Shown here: positions 10,434-21,252 of the stretch, piece by piece
Layout: the number at the start of each line of letters is the position of its first letter
Numbering within the stretch: the first letter of the stretch is position 1
Source of the DNA: Isoetes taiwanensis
Taxonomy: Eukaryota; Streptophyta; Lycopodiopsida; Isoetales; Isoetaceae
DNA length: 64,000 nucleotides
NCBI GenBank assembly: GCA_021234155.1
Contig: JAJEKV010000032.1
Location: 12,540,283 to 12,604,282 of the forward strand
Direction of reading: 5' to 3'
Position numbers and translations under genes: made by a program
The notes under the pieces: model-generated
The model's database searches: none
What the model saw: the letters and a program-made list of their open reading frames with translations, nothing else
Told to the model about the DNA's origin: nothing

Positions 10434-13400
10434 CGAATCACAAGGCTGCATTAATCCAATTAATATCATATTTAATCTGTTTGATCACAGCTTCTGGGTG
10501 GATGATTTCGTTATTGAAAATGAACTCATTGCGGCCCTTCCAAATCCTCCATAGCAGAATATAGATCCTCTAGTCATTGGGGTTGTCAGGCATGAAAAAG
10601 TCCAAGGAATTAATAGATAAAACGTCATAGCCCAAAAAATTGGATGCTAAATCCAACACCCATTCTGACCAGATGCAGTTCTTAAAGAGGTGACATTCAT
10701 CCTCTTTTTGGCCCAGGCACCTAGGGCAAACGTCTGATTCGGTCATTTGTAATCTGTATCTCTTACTATTCGTTGCCAGGGCCTTATGCCATAACTGCCA
10801 CATACATGAAAGATTTGATTTTGGGATAGATGGGGCAAGACCACATGAACCTCAGATTTCTCATACATCTGTCTGCCCCAGTCTGCCATTTTTCATGAAT
10901 AGAAATAGTTAGATCCCTCATTAGGAACCTATAAGCCATTCTGACAGATAAAATTGTCTTCCCATGGTAATTCCAATTACATTCGTTATTGGACCATAAC
11001 CCTTGGGTCAGAGTGGTGCATATATTGTCATAACGAAACTCGCAAGCCTCTCCTTCAGCCAGAATTGATTCTCTAAAAGGAATAATTCCATTATCATTAT
11101 ACATATCCCTGATGAGAATGATTCCTTTGGTGCTCCAAATCTTGGCCTGATCTGGAAAATGACAAGCTAAACATAAAGATGGATTGTTAGTAAGGATAGC
11201 AGGATTCCAAAAAATAGATTGATCCATAGATAACCCTTCCTTCCAATCAAAAACTCCCATGACTGAATTCCAGGCCTTGATCCATTTCTTGATTAGGGCC
11301 GGTCTTGGGACCGTAAATGGAACGTATATGGAATGAGGAAGGACCAACTTGACCTGCCTCCATCCAAAAGACCAACATTTCCTAAGGTAATGCCTAATGA
11401 TGATGGAGATCGGGTGCTTAATCAAATTATGGGCAGCTTTGAAGAAGTATTTGGCAGCAAGAGCTAAGCCCTGCTTCTCAATATCTATAACCCCCAGACC
11501 TCCATCCTTTTTCCGTTTGCAACATTCTGCCATGGCAACTGGGGTCCAGCACTTCCTGTTCTGACCACAGGATATAAACCTGCCAATAATACTCTGCAAT
11601 TTGTTAGATACCTTTTTAAAGGCAAGAATCACAGAGGATTGATAGACATGAGACAACGAGATAACAACATTTGCAATAATAGCTCTTCCCTGTTTGGATA
11701 TATATTTGGAGTTGAGATTATCAACCTTTTTCTGAAACTTTTCTATAATCTCACTCCATAAATCAGAGGGGCTCCCTCTTAAAGCATAGGGAATACTAAG
11801 AATTTTGGAAGAATTGGTAGGAAGGATGTACTTACAACCTAGGAGATCAGCCGTGTGTTCCCCTTTTACCTGGTCCTTGGACATAACCTTTGACTTGATG
11901 GGATTGATCTTGCACCCAGATGCTGTGCCGAAATTATCCAGAATCCTTTGAGTATTTATGATCCACTGATCATCCATGGACACCAGAATAAATGTATCAT
12001 CTGCAAAATGCCCATTTAAAATTTGATCCATCCCCTCGTCATTGTTAGGAAGGCTTAAGCCTTGGATCTGGTTAGAGTTTTTGGCCCCCTCTAATTTACA
12101 ATGAAGAGCCTCCATAATAATGAGAAAGAGAAAAGGGGCCAGGGGGCAGCCCTGTTTAACACCCCTTTTCAGGGGGAAAAAGGGGGCTGCATTCCCCATT
12201 TATAAGCACTGAAGATCTCGAATTAGCAAGAATAGCTCTAAAAATAAGAATTACCTCATTGGAGAAACCCATGGCTCTACATCACTTGAAAAGAAAATTC
12301 CAACTTACAGTATCAAAAGCTTTGGTGATGTCCAGTTTGATAAGAGCTATATCCTGATTAGAGTCTTTTGCCCAGTTGAGGCCAAGAATGGCTGTGACTA
12401 CATTGTCACGGATAAACCTATCCTTGAGGTATGCAGCCTGAGATGAGCTAATGATTCTGTCCAGCACAGGTTTGAGTCTTCTAGCAATTGTACCCGAGAT
12501 AAGCTTGTAGACCACATTAGACAGAGAGATAGGTCTATAATCTGAGAAAGAAGCCGGCATGTCCACTTTGGGGATGAGAGTTATAAGGCTAGTATTAATC
12601 CTGGCATCCAAACATTTGCTATCTCTGAATTCATTGGCCATACTTGTGATGCTGTCACCAAGAATAGGCCACGCCTTAAGGAAGAATTCCACAGGAAGCC
12701 CATCCGGCCATGGGGCCTTGCCTTTATCCATATCTCGGGCTGTGAGAAGGAGCTCAGCATTGGTGAAGGGTATGTCCATAGAAGCATTATCTTCATCTGT
12801 GACCTTAGGGTGAATATTAATAAAGTCATCCATCCTGTTATCCTGACAATCAAGGTTGATTCCCATAATATTGGTAAAGTGCTCAGAGGCAGCCTTTTTG
12901 ATCTGTTCCTCCTCCACTATGAATTCGTCACCCACCTTAATGTCAAAAATGTGATTCCTTTTAATTTTTCCTTTAGCCTTGACAAAGAAAAACTTTGAAC
13001 TGCACCTCTCATCATCCTTAATTTCTCTAATTTTGGCCTTAAGTCTCCACCCTTGGGCAATTCTGATCTCTTCCCTTTCAATCTCAGCTCTAATGTTGTC
13101 CTTTACTGAGTCAGCAGCCTGGGGAAGGGTATCCCTAAGATTCTGGAGAGCTGCCATCTTCTGTTTGTGAACCCCTTTGCCCCATTCCTTAAGCCAATTC
13201 TTGATTGCTTTGGAGACCATAATCCACCAGAACATCCAGCCAGAGGAGCCATTGGGTTTCGGATACTTGAAAATAACATGTTGGAGCCTGTCCATAAAAT
13301 CTTCTTGATCCAACAAATTAGTATTCAACTTAAAATAAGTCTTTTTCCTCTTGATCACATTATTATCAGAGATAATCAATTGCTGAGGGTAGTGGTCAGA

Positions 13401-14087
13401 GAGAGTGTATCCCTCCAGGTTACAGACCCTATTACTACAGTTCCAAAGATTCTCCGAAAGGTAAAATCTGCCATGAAGGCAAAGGGTAGGATCACTTCTC
13501 TTATCTGTCCAACTATAAGAATTGGGCTTCGTCCTAGCCAGCATCAAGTTATGACCACTGATCAGGCTCCTCCAAGCATTCTTTTCTTGAGCTCCCAGAG
13601 GTCTAAAGTTCTTGTTCTTCATAAACTCATTAGTTACTATATTCAAGTCACCACCTAAGATACACTCATCAAAATCCAGGTTGTCAAGACTATTCTTTAC
13701 TTTATTCCAAACTCCTACTCTTTCACTAGGATTATTGAAGGCATAAATATTGACTAAAGCTATTCTAGTGTTAAATAAATTACAAAGCATGATCTGCCAT
13801 CTACCATTTCTATCATTAACCATATAAATATCCGAGATATTAAGATTGTTCCTCCAAATCATAGCTATCCCTGCAGAAGAATCATTAGCAGAAATGGACC
13901 AAAGATCATACCCTGGAGGGAGAGTTTTACCTATAATAATCTTGTGGTTAACATCATGGATATTGTGCTCTTAGATGAAAAGAATGTCAGGGTTAAGAGT
14001 TGAAATACAAACCTTCAACCTATCTCTTTTAATATTGTTATTGATCCCCTGGAGATTCCAGGTAATGCAATTAATTTTTTTATCCAT
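10434..14087 (-). pseudogene. LINE B ORF2: APE-type endonuclease, reverse transcriptase, zf-RVT
   Basis: The frame begins with ATG at 14087 and reads DKKINCITWNLQGINNN, the endonuclease start. Later come TLSDHYPQQL (endonuclease histidine), ALIKLDITKAFDTVSW and FADDTFILVS (reverse transcriptase catalytic motifs), then CPRCLGQKEDECHLFKNC (zf-RVT) near 10720. Disabling changes are visible against the sister copy or the family pattern: CAA to TAA near 13974, a TGA at 12279-12281, one extra G near 12180, a 4 bp ATGT duplication near 10808, and a TAG at 10570-10572 followed by in-frame LINE sequence. The element is therefore dead. Confidence 0.9.
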
Positions 14088-14345
14088 CAATACCTGTATT
14101 TCCCTACCACTTGACCCCGCCTGGATAGTGGACTTTCTTGGCTAGCCCCACTGGGACTCGATAGAATTTTTCTTACCCCTTCCTTTCCTTTTGTCAATTA
14201 GCTTTCAGCCTTCCTCCTCTGTGTCTAAAATTTCCTCAATATTCTGGTCAAACTTGGTAGTTTCCCCCATATGAGGTAAATCAGGAAGCTTGGGCAAGGA
14301 GAGTATAATATCCCATGTGTCAATTTGAACAGAAAACTTGACATT

Positions 14346-15668
14346 CTAGAGGGTTACCATCATGTCCTTATTGAAGTTAATCTTTACCTGATGGGATTGC
14401 TGTTGGACATAGTTGGGGGGAGAATCCCGGGTCAAATTTACTGTTCTGTCCAAATCCATGGTTTGCGAGGTAGTCCCCTTCGTAATATTGTTCTCATTGT
14501 GCTTTTTGGGGACCCACACCTGCCTGATATCTTCCTGTTGCAAAGGGAGCTTGCCTTTAGAGCTAGGAGTCCGAACTGGACTTTTGGAATAGGTAATTTT
14601 AAGGTCTAAAAATCCATTGTTATTGACCCTGGTTTTAAGATTCCTGTGCCATTCCGAGAGGATGGGCTTGGAAATGCACACAGAGGGGAAATTAGTCTGG
14701 GGCAGGCTAATCTCGAGGACCTCGCCTAAACAATTGGATAAAGCCATTAAGTGAGAGCGAGTCCAGTAAGCCGGGGGAAGATTGGGAAAATTAATCCATG
14801 TTGAGGTACATATTCTGTCTTCCTTCCCCGGGATAAAATTGGCATCCCATCTCATCATATAAAAGGGGGAATTAGAGATGAAATCAAGCCTCCTTCTGAG
14901 GATAGAATGGACACGTGCTTCATCTCTACACACCACCTGGAATGTCTTGCTGTCAAGTTTGAGAATAGAAAGAATAGGAGTATGCTGGTTCTTTGTAATC
15001 CACATCTTAATTTCATTCAGCGAAGGACACCTAATAGGGAAATGTAACAGGATAGCATTTTTAGAAAAAATATCAGTGGCCGAGGAGTCCTGGACCCCAA
15101 AAAGATCAATGAAATCTCTGTTACCCTCCTTGGTATCTTTAGGATCAGAAAGCTTGGAAGAATTAAAACATTTTTATAAGAGGGGTTAGAAATCGAACCT
15201 TTTGCTTTATCCCCCTTACCCATGACCGGAATCGCATTGCTGATCTTGTCTTCCCCGAACTTCGTTTTCACAACATCAAGGCCGGAGAGCTTGACATCTT
15301 GGCAGTTTTCACAGTCGCATGAATCCACCTCCACCGGGTTAAAAAAACCATTGCTATCTTTGATACAACATTTTTTGGCATTTTTCTTGAGCCTCATTTG
15401 GTATACTTCCAGAGATGTCGCAATAATTTTCGGAATTTCAAAAGGTAGCCTTGAAGGCCTTCCTATGCCTCTCAATTACGTTGTCATCTGCATCTTCCCA
15501 TCTTCTGATCAGCCTAATGCTCGCCTTGGTTGTCCCCTTGAGTCCATCCCATCGAACCACCATATCCTTAACCTTGGCCAGCATTTCATCCATGGAGGCT
15601 CGGAAGATACTGTTCTTAAGGCTGCAGCAATCAGCCTCTGTGTGTCCTTGTTTAACCGTTATAGGCAT
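14346..15668 (-). pseudogene. LINE B ORF1, DUF4283-like nucleic-acid-binding protein
   Basis: Three consecutive minus-strand frames (15668-15438, 15475-15017, 15005-14346) form one ORF1 broken by shifts. The last frame contains TWINFPNLPPAYWTR followed by a region ending in LGEVLEI. This matches the pattern of the DUF4283 domain common in plant LINE ORF1 proteins (W-I-x-x-P-x-L-P-x-x-Y-W). A CDCENC cluster lies in the middle frame. The first ATG is at 15668, and part of the ORF1 N-terminus may be missing if the element is 5'-truncated. Confidence 0.65.
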
Positions 15669-15677
15669 TTCCTGTAG

Positions 15678-16239
15678 TGTGGACCATTTTGTATATCTTG
15701 ATGGGAATATCATCATGGCTAGTATGGAAGGATGGAGGTAAATTTAAATCCTTGCTGTTTTTAATTCTTCATTTCTCACACTTACTAAAGAGAAAATAGT
15801 GTGCCTTAGTTTTTGGACCATCTTAGCCAGTTCCATGTTATCAAACTAGACTTATTTATTACTAATTCAGACCATTTTATGTTGCCATATTTGTAAAGGC
15901 TTTGAGAAACATGCAGCTCCACTTGTCCTTTATATTGTGCAGGTATTATAAATATTCTCATAGATGCAACTTACATGTTTTAACATACTAATTTGATATC
16001 TTCTCTTGCAGCTGGTGCTTAATGGATTATGGACACCTTTCTTCTTTGGGATGGGTCGTATAGTAAGTTTTATTACCATACTTTTTTTGCTACTAAACAG
16101 GACCTAATTTTCTGCGACTACTCTAGGGTCTTGCTCTCGTAGATATTATAGCTTTATGGGTGTTTATCCTCGCAACCATTGTTGTGTTTTCATCTGTCAG
16201 TCATGTTGCTGCTTATCTGCTTATTCCATATATACTCTG
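15678..16239 (+). pseudogene. TspO/MBR family gene fragment (four exons)
   Basis: TspO proteins are five-helix membrane proteins that bind tetrapyrroles and cholesterol-like ligands. In plants they act in the secretory pathway or plastid/mitochondrial membranes. Four plus-strand exons join in frame: 15678-15737, 15899-15942, 16012-16062 and 16127-16239. Each intron has GT at its start and AG at its end, and the phases agree. The exons encode WTILYILMGISSWLVWKDGG, FEKHAAPLVLYIVQ, LVLNGLWTPFFFGMGRI and GLALVDIIALWVF...SHVAAYLLIPYILW. These are the typical W-x-x-LY-x-LMG, LN-x-LWTP-x-FFG and ALW motifs of helices 2 to 5. The N-terminal exon and the last exon (after the GTAAGT donor at 16240) are not found nearby. 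LINE B lies about 10 bp upstream of the first acceptor (CCTGTAG). It is a fragment, or a gene whose other exons lie far away across transposons. Confidence 0.8.
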
Positions 16240-16242
16240 GTA

Positions 16243-17299
16243 AGTCCTCTTGTAATGGTTAAAGTTTCTCGGCTATTTTGAAGTGTCTTATGGGAGGGGA
16301 TGTTTGGCTCAGGGTGACAGTGGCAACATGTCTAAATCTGACCATATGGATCTACAATCGATCATCTCCTTCTGCCCAAGAACCGCTTATAATCTGATTG
16401 GCATTTGCCTATAAGGTGGGGGGTAGTCAGATCCATTGGAGACAAGCGGCTACATATACATCCTTATAAGCTGATGCAAGTACATGAAATAAGAGTGAGC
16501 AATTCATATATGCTTGCTTACATCTAATGTTTCATATATGCTTGCGTACATCTAATGTAGGGGTTGCTAGTGAAGTTGTTTTAATTGAGTTGCATGAACT
16601 TTGGGTCTTTTTAAAATAGCTTTGAACAAGTTGTCAATCTGTGTGTCTACCTTTATGGATTGTCCCACGTCTAGGCATTAGTAAACAAGAAGATTGGCGA
16701 TATTAGGCATTAGTAAACAAGAAGATTTGCGATAGTGTATAATGTGGCCAAAACTGAAATTTGCTTTGCATCATTCTAATCCTTCAGTCTTTGTAATTTA
16801 TAGAGATTCTCAGCCCTTTTTTGTGTTCTAACCAGATATCCTTCATGCTTGTTCTAAACTAGAAACGAGCGGAAAATTGTATTGAAGAGGATTGGGATTG
16901 ATCATGTCCTTTGGCATGGGTTGATGATGTTTACAAACATAACATACACCCACTTTAGAATAGTCTTCATGTTGAGGCTTGTGGCTCAATCATAATTGGA
17001 TTCAATTTTTCCTCTATATCCTTGTTTGTGGTCTTCAAATACTAGAAGCATTGAAAATACCACCTATTGTGGTCTTCGATAATACTAGAAACGTGTGGCA
17101 TTAGATATTTGAGCATAAGTCGAGGCATGCGTTAGTAAGAATCTTGTGGCATAAGAGACTATTACTTGTTTGCTAAAGTGTAGACCCAAGTCTTCCTTGA
17201 TTTTGTGGACGATAATAACCCATTCAATTTGATTCAATTCCTTGTAAATACTTTGGTGATGATAACTTATAATTGAATTTCTAAGAAGATGTTAATCAA
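16243..17299. other. Non-coding stretch with two small tandem duplications
   Basis: No gene recognised. 16503-16530 and 16531-16558 are a 28 bp tandem duplication with one mismatch (TTCATATATGCTTGC...). 16672-16703 and 16704-16735 are a 32 bp tandem duplication with two mismatches (TAGGCATTAGTAAACAAGAA...). 16314-16378 is repeated at 19160-19231. Confidence 0.7.
16314..16378 (+). repeat. Direct repeat, left copy (partner at 19160-19231)
   Basis: The core TCTAAATCTGACCATATGGA plus the following TCTACAATCGATCATCTCC and CTTCTGC is shared almost exactly with 19180-19229. The two copies bracket about 2.8 kb that contains LINE E. The repeat may be the edge of a duplicated host segment or short terminal repeats of a nested element. 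Confidence 0.7.
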
Positions 17300-19060
17300 A
17301 CAATTTTATCGTCCATGGAGACCAATCGGCCTATGGGACTCAAAAAGATCCCACAAACGTATTAATGTCTGGATTGAAAAAAACCTTTGCCCTAAAGTGT
17401 TTTCGAGGGAAAAGCTATGGGAGTGCAAATTCCTTGTGTGTAATTTCAACGTATGCAAAGTGTTTTTTTTTTTTTTTTTCTATTGTTTTTCTCCTCTTGA
17501 TAAATCGTACACAACAAATAAAAGAGAAAAGAGATTTCATGGGAGAATTGCATGTAGGACAATGAAAACATATTTTCATTAAACTATAAAATGAAGGTCA
17601 CAGATATAAATTGATGATCCTGCTTATTGAAGAAATGATTAAATAGAAATCATCAATTCGCAGCCAACAAACAATCAGACAAGATTCGAAATAAAACATC
17701 CTCAAACAATATTGGTTGTATGAGAGCAATGTCTGTCATAGGGTCCATGCCAAGCTCTTTATGCATGATGTAGAACAAGTGTTTGCAAGGAATGTACCTA
17801 CGTTTCCTCTCACTATTCATGAAGTCTTCGCAAATACAACTAGGCTCTTTTTTGAAGAGATCTTATAGCTATTGTTATCCTTTTCGATAACAAAGTCCAC
17901 ATGGCTTTTAGTTAGCACAACCTGTCGAATTATAACATAGCCTTGCATCTGGTAGCTTGAATTTAAATGGATCTCACTATCTCTGTTTAGTCTATTCCTC
18001 ATATGCACCACTCTTCCTCCTCACCTTAGCCGACCTACTGACCACCTTCTAAAAGCAGATGATGAGGAGATGAGCATCATCATCTATACTGACCACCTTC
18101 TGAAAGCAGATGATGTGGCAATTCAAGGGCTGCTCTCTGAAGAGGCAAGAAACATATCTCATACAGCAGATTTTGATATGGGGCCATGGATGTCACTCTT
18201 AATGTCTGTGCTAGGAAGGCTTTCTGCACCGGCTCCAAGTCATTCCAGATGACAAGGGACGCCATCGAGCCTCAGACTTCGACATCATATAGAAAATTGA
18301 GCTCCAGTAAAATCCTAAATAAGTGCCACTGATGGGCCCAGTCATACAACTCCGTTTTGTGACTGTTGGTCTATATTGCATACATTGCTTTCCAGCCCAT
18401 TGTCACTCGTAATTGCAAAGAAGTATCCCAGTACATGGTAGAAGTGAACTCCACTCTGAAATACTTATAGGTGGATGTCATCTTTATATTTTGCCCTTGC
18501 TAAGTGAATGGGGGAGGTCTTGGTTGACGTGGGGATGAGAAGAGCAACACCTTAGTCTTGGTCAAATTGACGCGCATGTCAGTAATATGACAAAATTCCA
18601 GGGCATCCAGATGGCACTGCATGTCTTCCGGGGTGTAAGCTAGGAAGTCCATATCATTAGCGTATAAGAGTTGCCTGCTGTTTTAGTGCAAAGGCTGAAC
18701 TCCGTCGCCTCCATTGTCAACAAGCCAGCTTTCCAACTAATCAATGTAAAGCCTAAACAATGTTGGAGAGAGACGACATCTTTGGCGGACCCCAATACTG
18801 TTGTCAAATGGTTGGCCTGTTAGTTCCAGCTGGCCTAAGCATGTCTTGTATAGCCTATAAGCTGCATTTTGCAAATCCACATGAACTCCAAATTGTCGCA
18901 ACCTTGCCTACATCTTTTTCTGAGGCGCAACGTCAAAAGCCTTGACAAAGTCGCAATAATACCGGTCTTGCTGATGGTTTCAACCAAAATTCGCAGTGTA
19001 AAAATATGATCAATCGTTGCATAGTTGTAGCATTGAGTCGTCTAATTGAGCATGTTGTGT
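17300..19060 (-). mobile_element. LINE E, fragment of the ATTCT-tailed LINE family
   Basis: The 3' end is at 17300-17420, where the minus strand reads CCCATAGGCCGATTGG, then TCTCCATGGACGATAAAA. The same end is seen at 43490, 48290 and 52890. Minus-strand coding from 19060 to 18080 includes the reverse transcriptase motif YANDMDFLAYTPEDM near 18665-18620, where the usual YADD has become YAND, and matches LINE C (49990-49060) and LINE D (54060-53560). 17480-18020 has no LINE similarity that I can see and may be a separate insertion. The frames are broken throughout. Confidence 0.75.
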
Positions 19061-19159
19061 TGTGTATTAAAGTTCACAAATTTAATTGAGTTCAAATGTC
19101 TATACTTTATATGTGTGCCCAACCATTCCGAGGATGTGTGGAATGTGTTTCGAGCATTA

Positions 19160-19231
19160 TTCGAGAGTGGAAGCGACAACATATCTAAATCTGACCATAT
19201 GGATCTACAATCGATCATCTCCTTCTGCTGA
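19160..19231 (+). repeat. Direct repeat, right copy (partner at 16314-16378)
   Basis: This is the second copy of the roughly 60 bp repeat described at 16314. It differs mainly at the 5' edge. Confidence 0.7.
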
Positions 19232-19556
19232 AGGACTAAGAACGCCAAATAAATCCCGTAGCTAGATCTTCTTCAATATACTCCTGTAACCCTTCAACTT
19301 TGAAGGGAAGAGACCATATATAGGTTCATATAGCGGCATCATCTCGGGCTGTAAATCAATAGAAAATCATATGGACAGTGCTCTCGAAAATATTAGAAAA
19401 GTTGCCATATTTATATGGGAGCGTTGGAGTAGAGCTAGTAAATGGATGAACAACGATTGCAAATACTGAGCTCGGATCTTGTCTTCCAGATTTAATAAAC
19501 TCATGAAGAGATATTTTCAAGATACGGAACTAATAGGGGCCTGGATAGGAGCAGGA

Positions 19557-20640
19557 TCAAGAGCAGAAACTGGAACAGGAACTGGAACTGGAATAGTGGC
19601 AAAAGCTTGGACATTGTCTAGAATATGAACCGACGCAATGACAGGAATGGGATCGGGACATGGAACAGAAACAGGAACTGGAGCATGAATAAAGCAAAAT
19701 TAGGAGCCCATGATACTTTACGTACTGGAGGCGATGCAGATGCGGAGGCAAGATCCAATACTACTTGTGCATGCGGGCTAGTGATGAGATTGAAGGAAAT
19801 GCTACAAGATGCTCCCTCAAACAGAGCCCGAAGTGGTGCAGTACATTTTGTGACTGCGCCCGAGGAGATCTCATGTCCATTAATCACATCACAATGCTGG
19901 GGTGCTTAACCCTCCTTCTAGGGATGGCGTGCTTAGAGGCAAAGGCACTATCCATGAAGCAAGCATTTGCACCACTATTAAGTTGTACCAATGCTTTCAA
20001 CATCCCAACCTCTGACTCTAATGATATAGAGATGAAAAACTCCTTACTGACCTTGTTAGAGGGAATAAACCCTTCACTACATATGGGGGGAGTCTTAGGG
20101 ATGACGGCCAGTCATTGAGAGACTCCAGCCATTAGGACCGGCCCCTGGAGTTTTTGACTGATTTGGGCGCTTGACAGGACATTTATGAGCGATATGGCCA
20201 AACCCACCATAATAGAGGCAGATGTTAGCCTCTCTTCGATGATGCTTCTCGCCGCAAACAAAGGCCCTCGAAGCACACGGTCAATCTACATAGGTACTAG
20301 ACCATCTTATTTAGGGGACGTGGGTGGTGCGAAAGCTGCTGTGACTATTGGAGATTGCAGAATTAGGAAAATAAACTAATTTCGTCTTTCTTGCCTACAC
20401 TCAAGAAGATGATTATTACAACAAACCACAAACCTGATAGCTTCATCCAGATATCTAGGATCCTCCATAGTCAGCAACATATTTTTCACATAGGCATAAA
20501 CTGAAGCCCAATGAGAACCTTGCGGGAGGTTGTCAAGCTTGATAATTGCTGTAACCTGTTCAAGATTCGTGGCTGCAACTGCTGACATACTTGAACAAAC
20601 TGCTGGACTTCCTATAATAAGGTTCAAACCTCCTCCATAC
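19557..20640 (-). pseudogene. Retrotransposon gag remnant
   Basis: The minus strand from about 20627 encodes a gag-like stretch (...ASVYAYVKNMLLTMEDPRYL...). Near 20235-20180 it reads CLYYGGFGHIAHKCP, which is a CCHC zinc knuckle with the second Cys changed to Tyr. An Arg-rich stretch separates these. Downstream the minus strand becomes rich in Pro/Ser/Cys low-complexity sequence (19750-19557). Several frame changes make it a pseudogene. Whether it belongs to an LTR element or a LINE ORF1 is not settled; no polymerase follows. Confidence 0.5.
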
Positions 20641-21252
20641 AGATGAAATCACCAAATATGAGGAAAAAAATGCTTAGGATCAGAGCAAAGAAGAATCGGT
20701 AAGAGATTCTGGTTCAAACTGTCATGAATCTATGCAAAAACAAGGGAAATACGCGAAGAATATGCAAGGAATATGGAAGAAATATGGCAATATCGGCAAA
20801 GAATCTAATATATGATGAAGAAACAAGAATACAATGTCTCTAAGGCAAGCTGAAACACGAGAGAGATGCCTAAAAGGCTCAAGACTGGCATTGAACCAGA
20901 ATGGTTCGACAAGAAAGACGTGCATCTGTATATATTTAGGCCAACAGACAGGATCTCGCCACTCCAATGGACGAGATCGTGTCAAAAATGTTGCACATAC
21001 ATGTGGGTAAGAGCATGTTAGGGTGTACCACTTTTGGCATCTTCCAAAGTAGATACTCTGAGTACATAATAGCTAAGTACTTTTCTCTTTTTGTTTTCAT
21101 CGTAGTCAATTCAAGATTTGGAAATACAAATAAAAAAAACATTGTGTTCGACTTAAGATCAAGATATTGATGTTAGAGACAAGAATGATTGCTTTCACAT
21201 TCAAACTTCATGTTTTATAAGACCTTATCAAGCCCTCAAAGTACTCAGTGTC
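20641..21252. other. AT-rich stretch without recognised gene
   Basis: Only short frames. A TATATATTTAGG string at 20930 could be a TATA box, but no coding region follows it. Confidence 0.4.

Larger units (their letters stand above)
9903..15668 (-). mobile_element. LINE B, nearly full-length plant LINE
   Basis: A minus-strand non-LTR retrotransposon of about 5.76 kb. The plus strand starts with T10 (9908-9917), the reverse of a poly(A) tail preceded by CCTTC. ORF1 (15668-14346) is followed by ORF2 (14087-10434) with endonuclease, reverse transcriptase and a C-terminal Cys/His region. The internal part 11274-14513 is almost identical to 23752-26997. No convincing target-site duplication was found. 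The 5' end lies within about 10 bp of a TspO exon. Confidence 0.9.
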
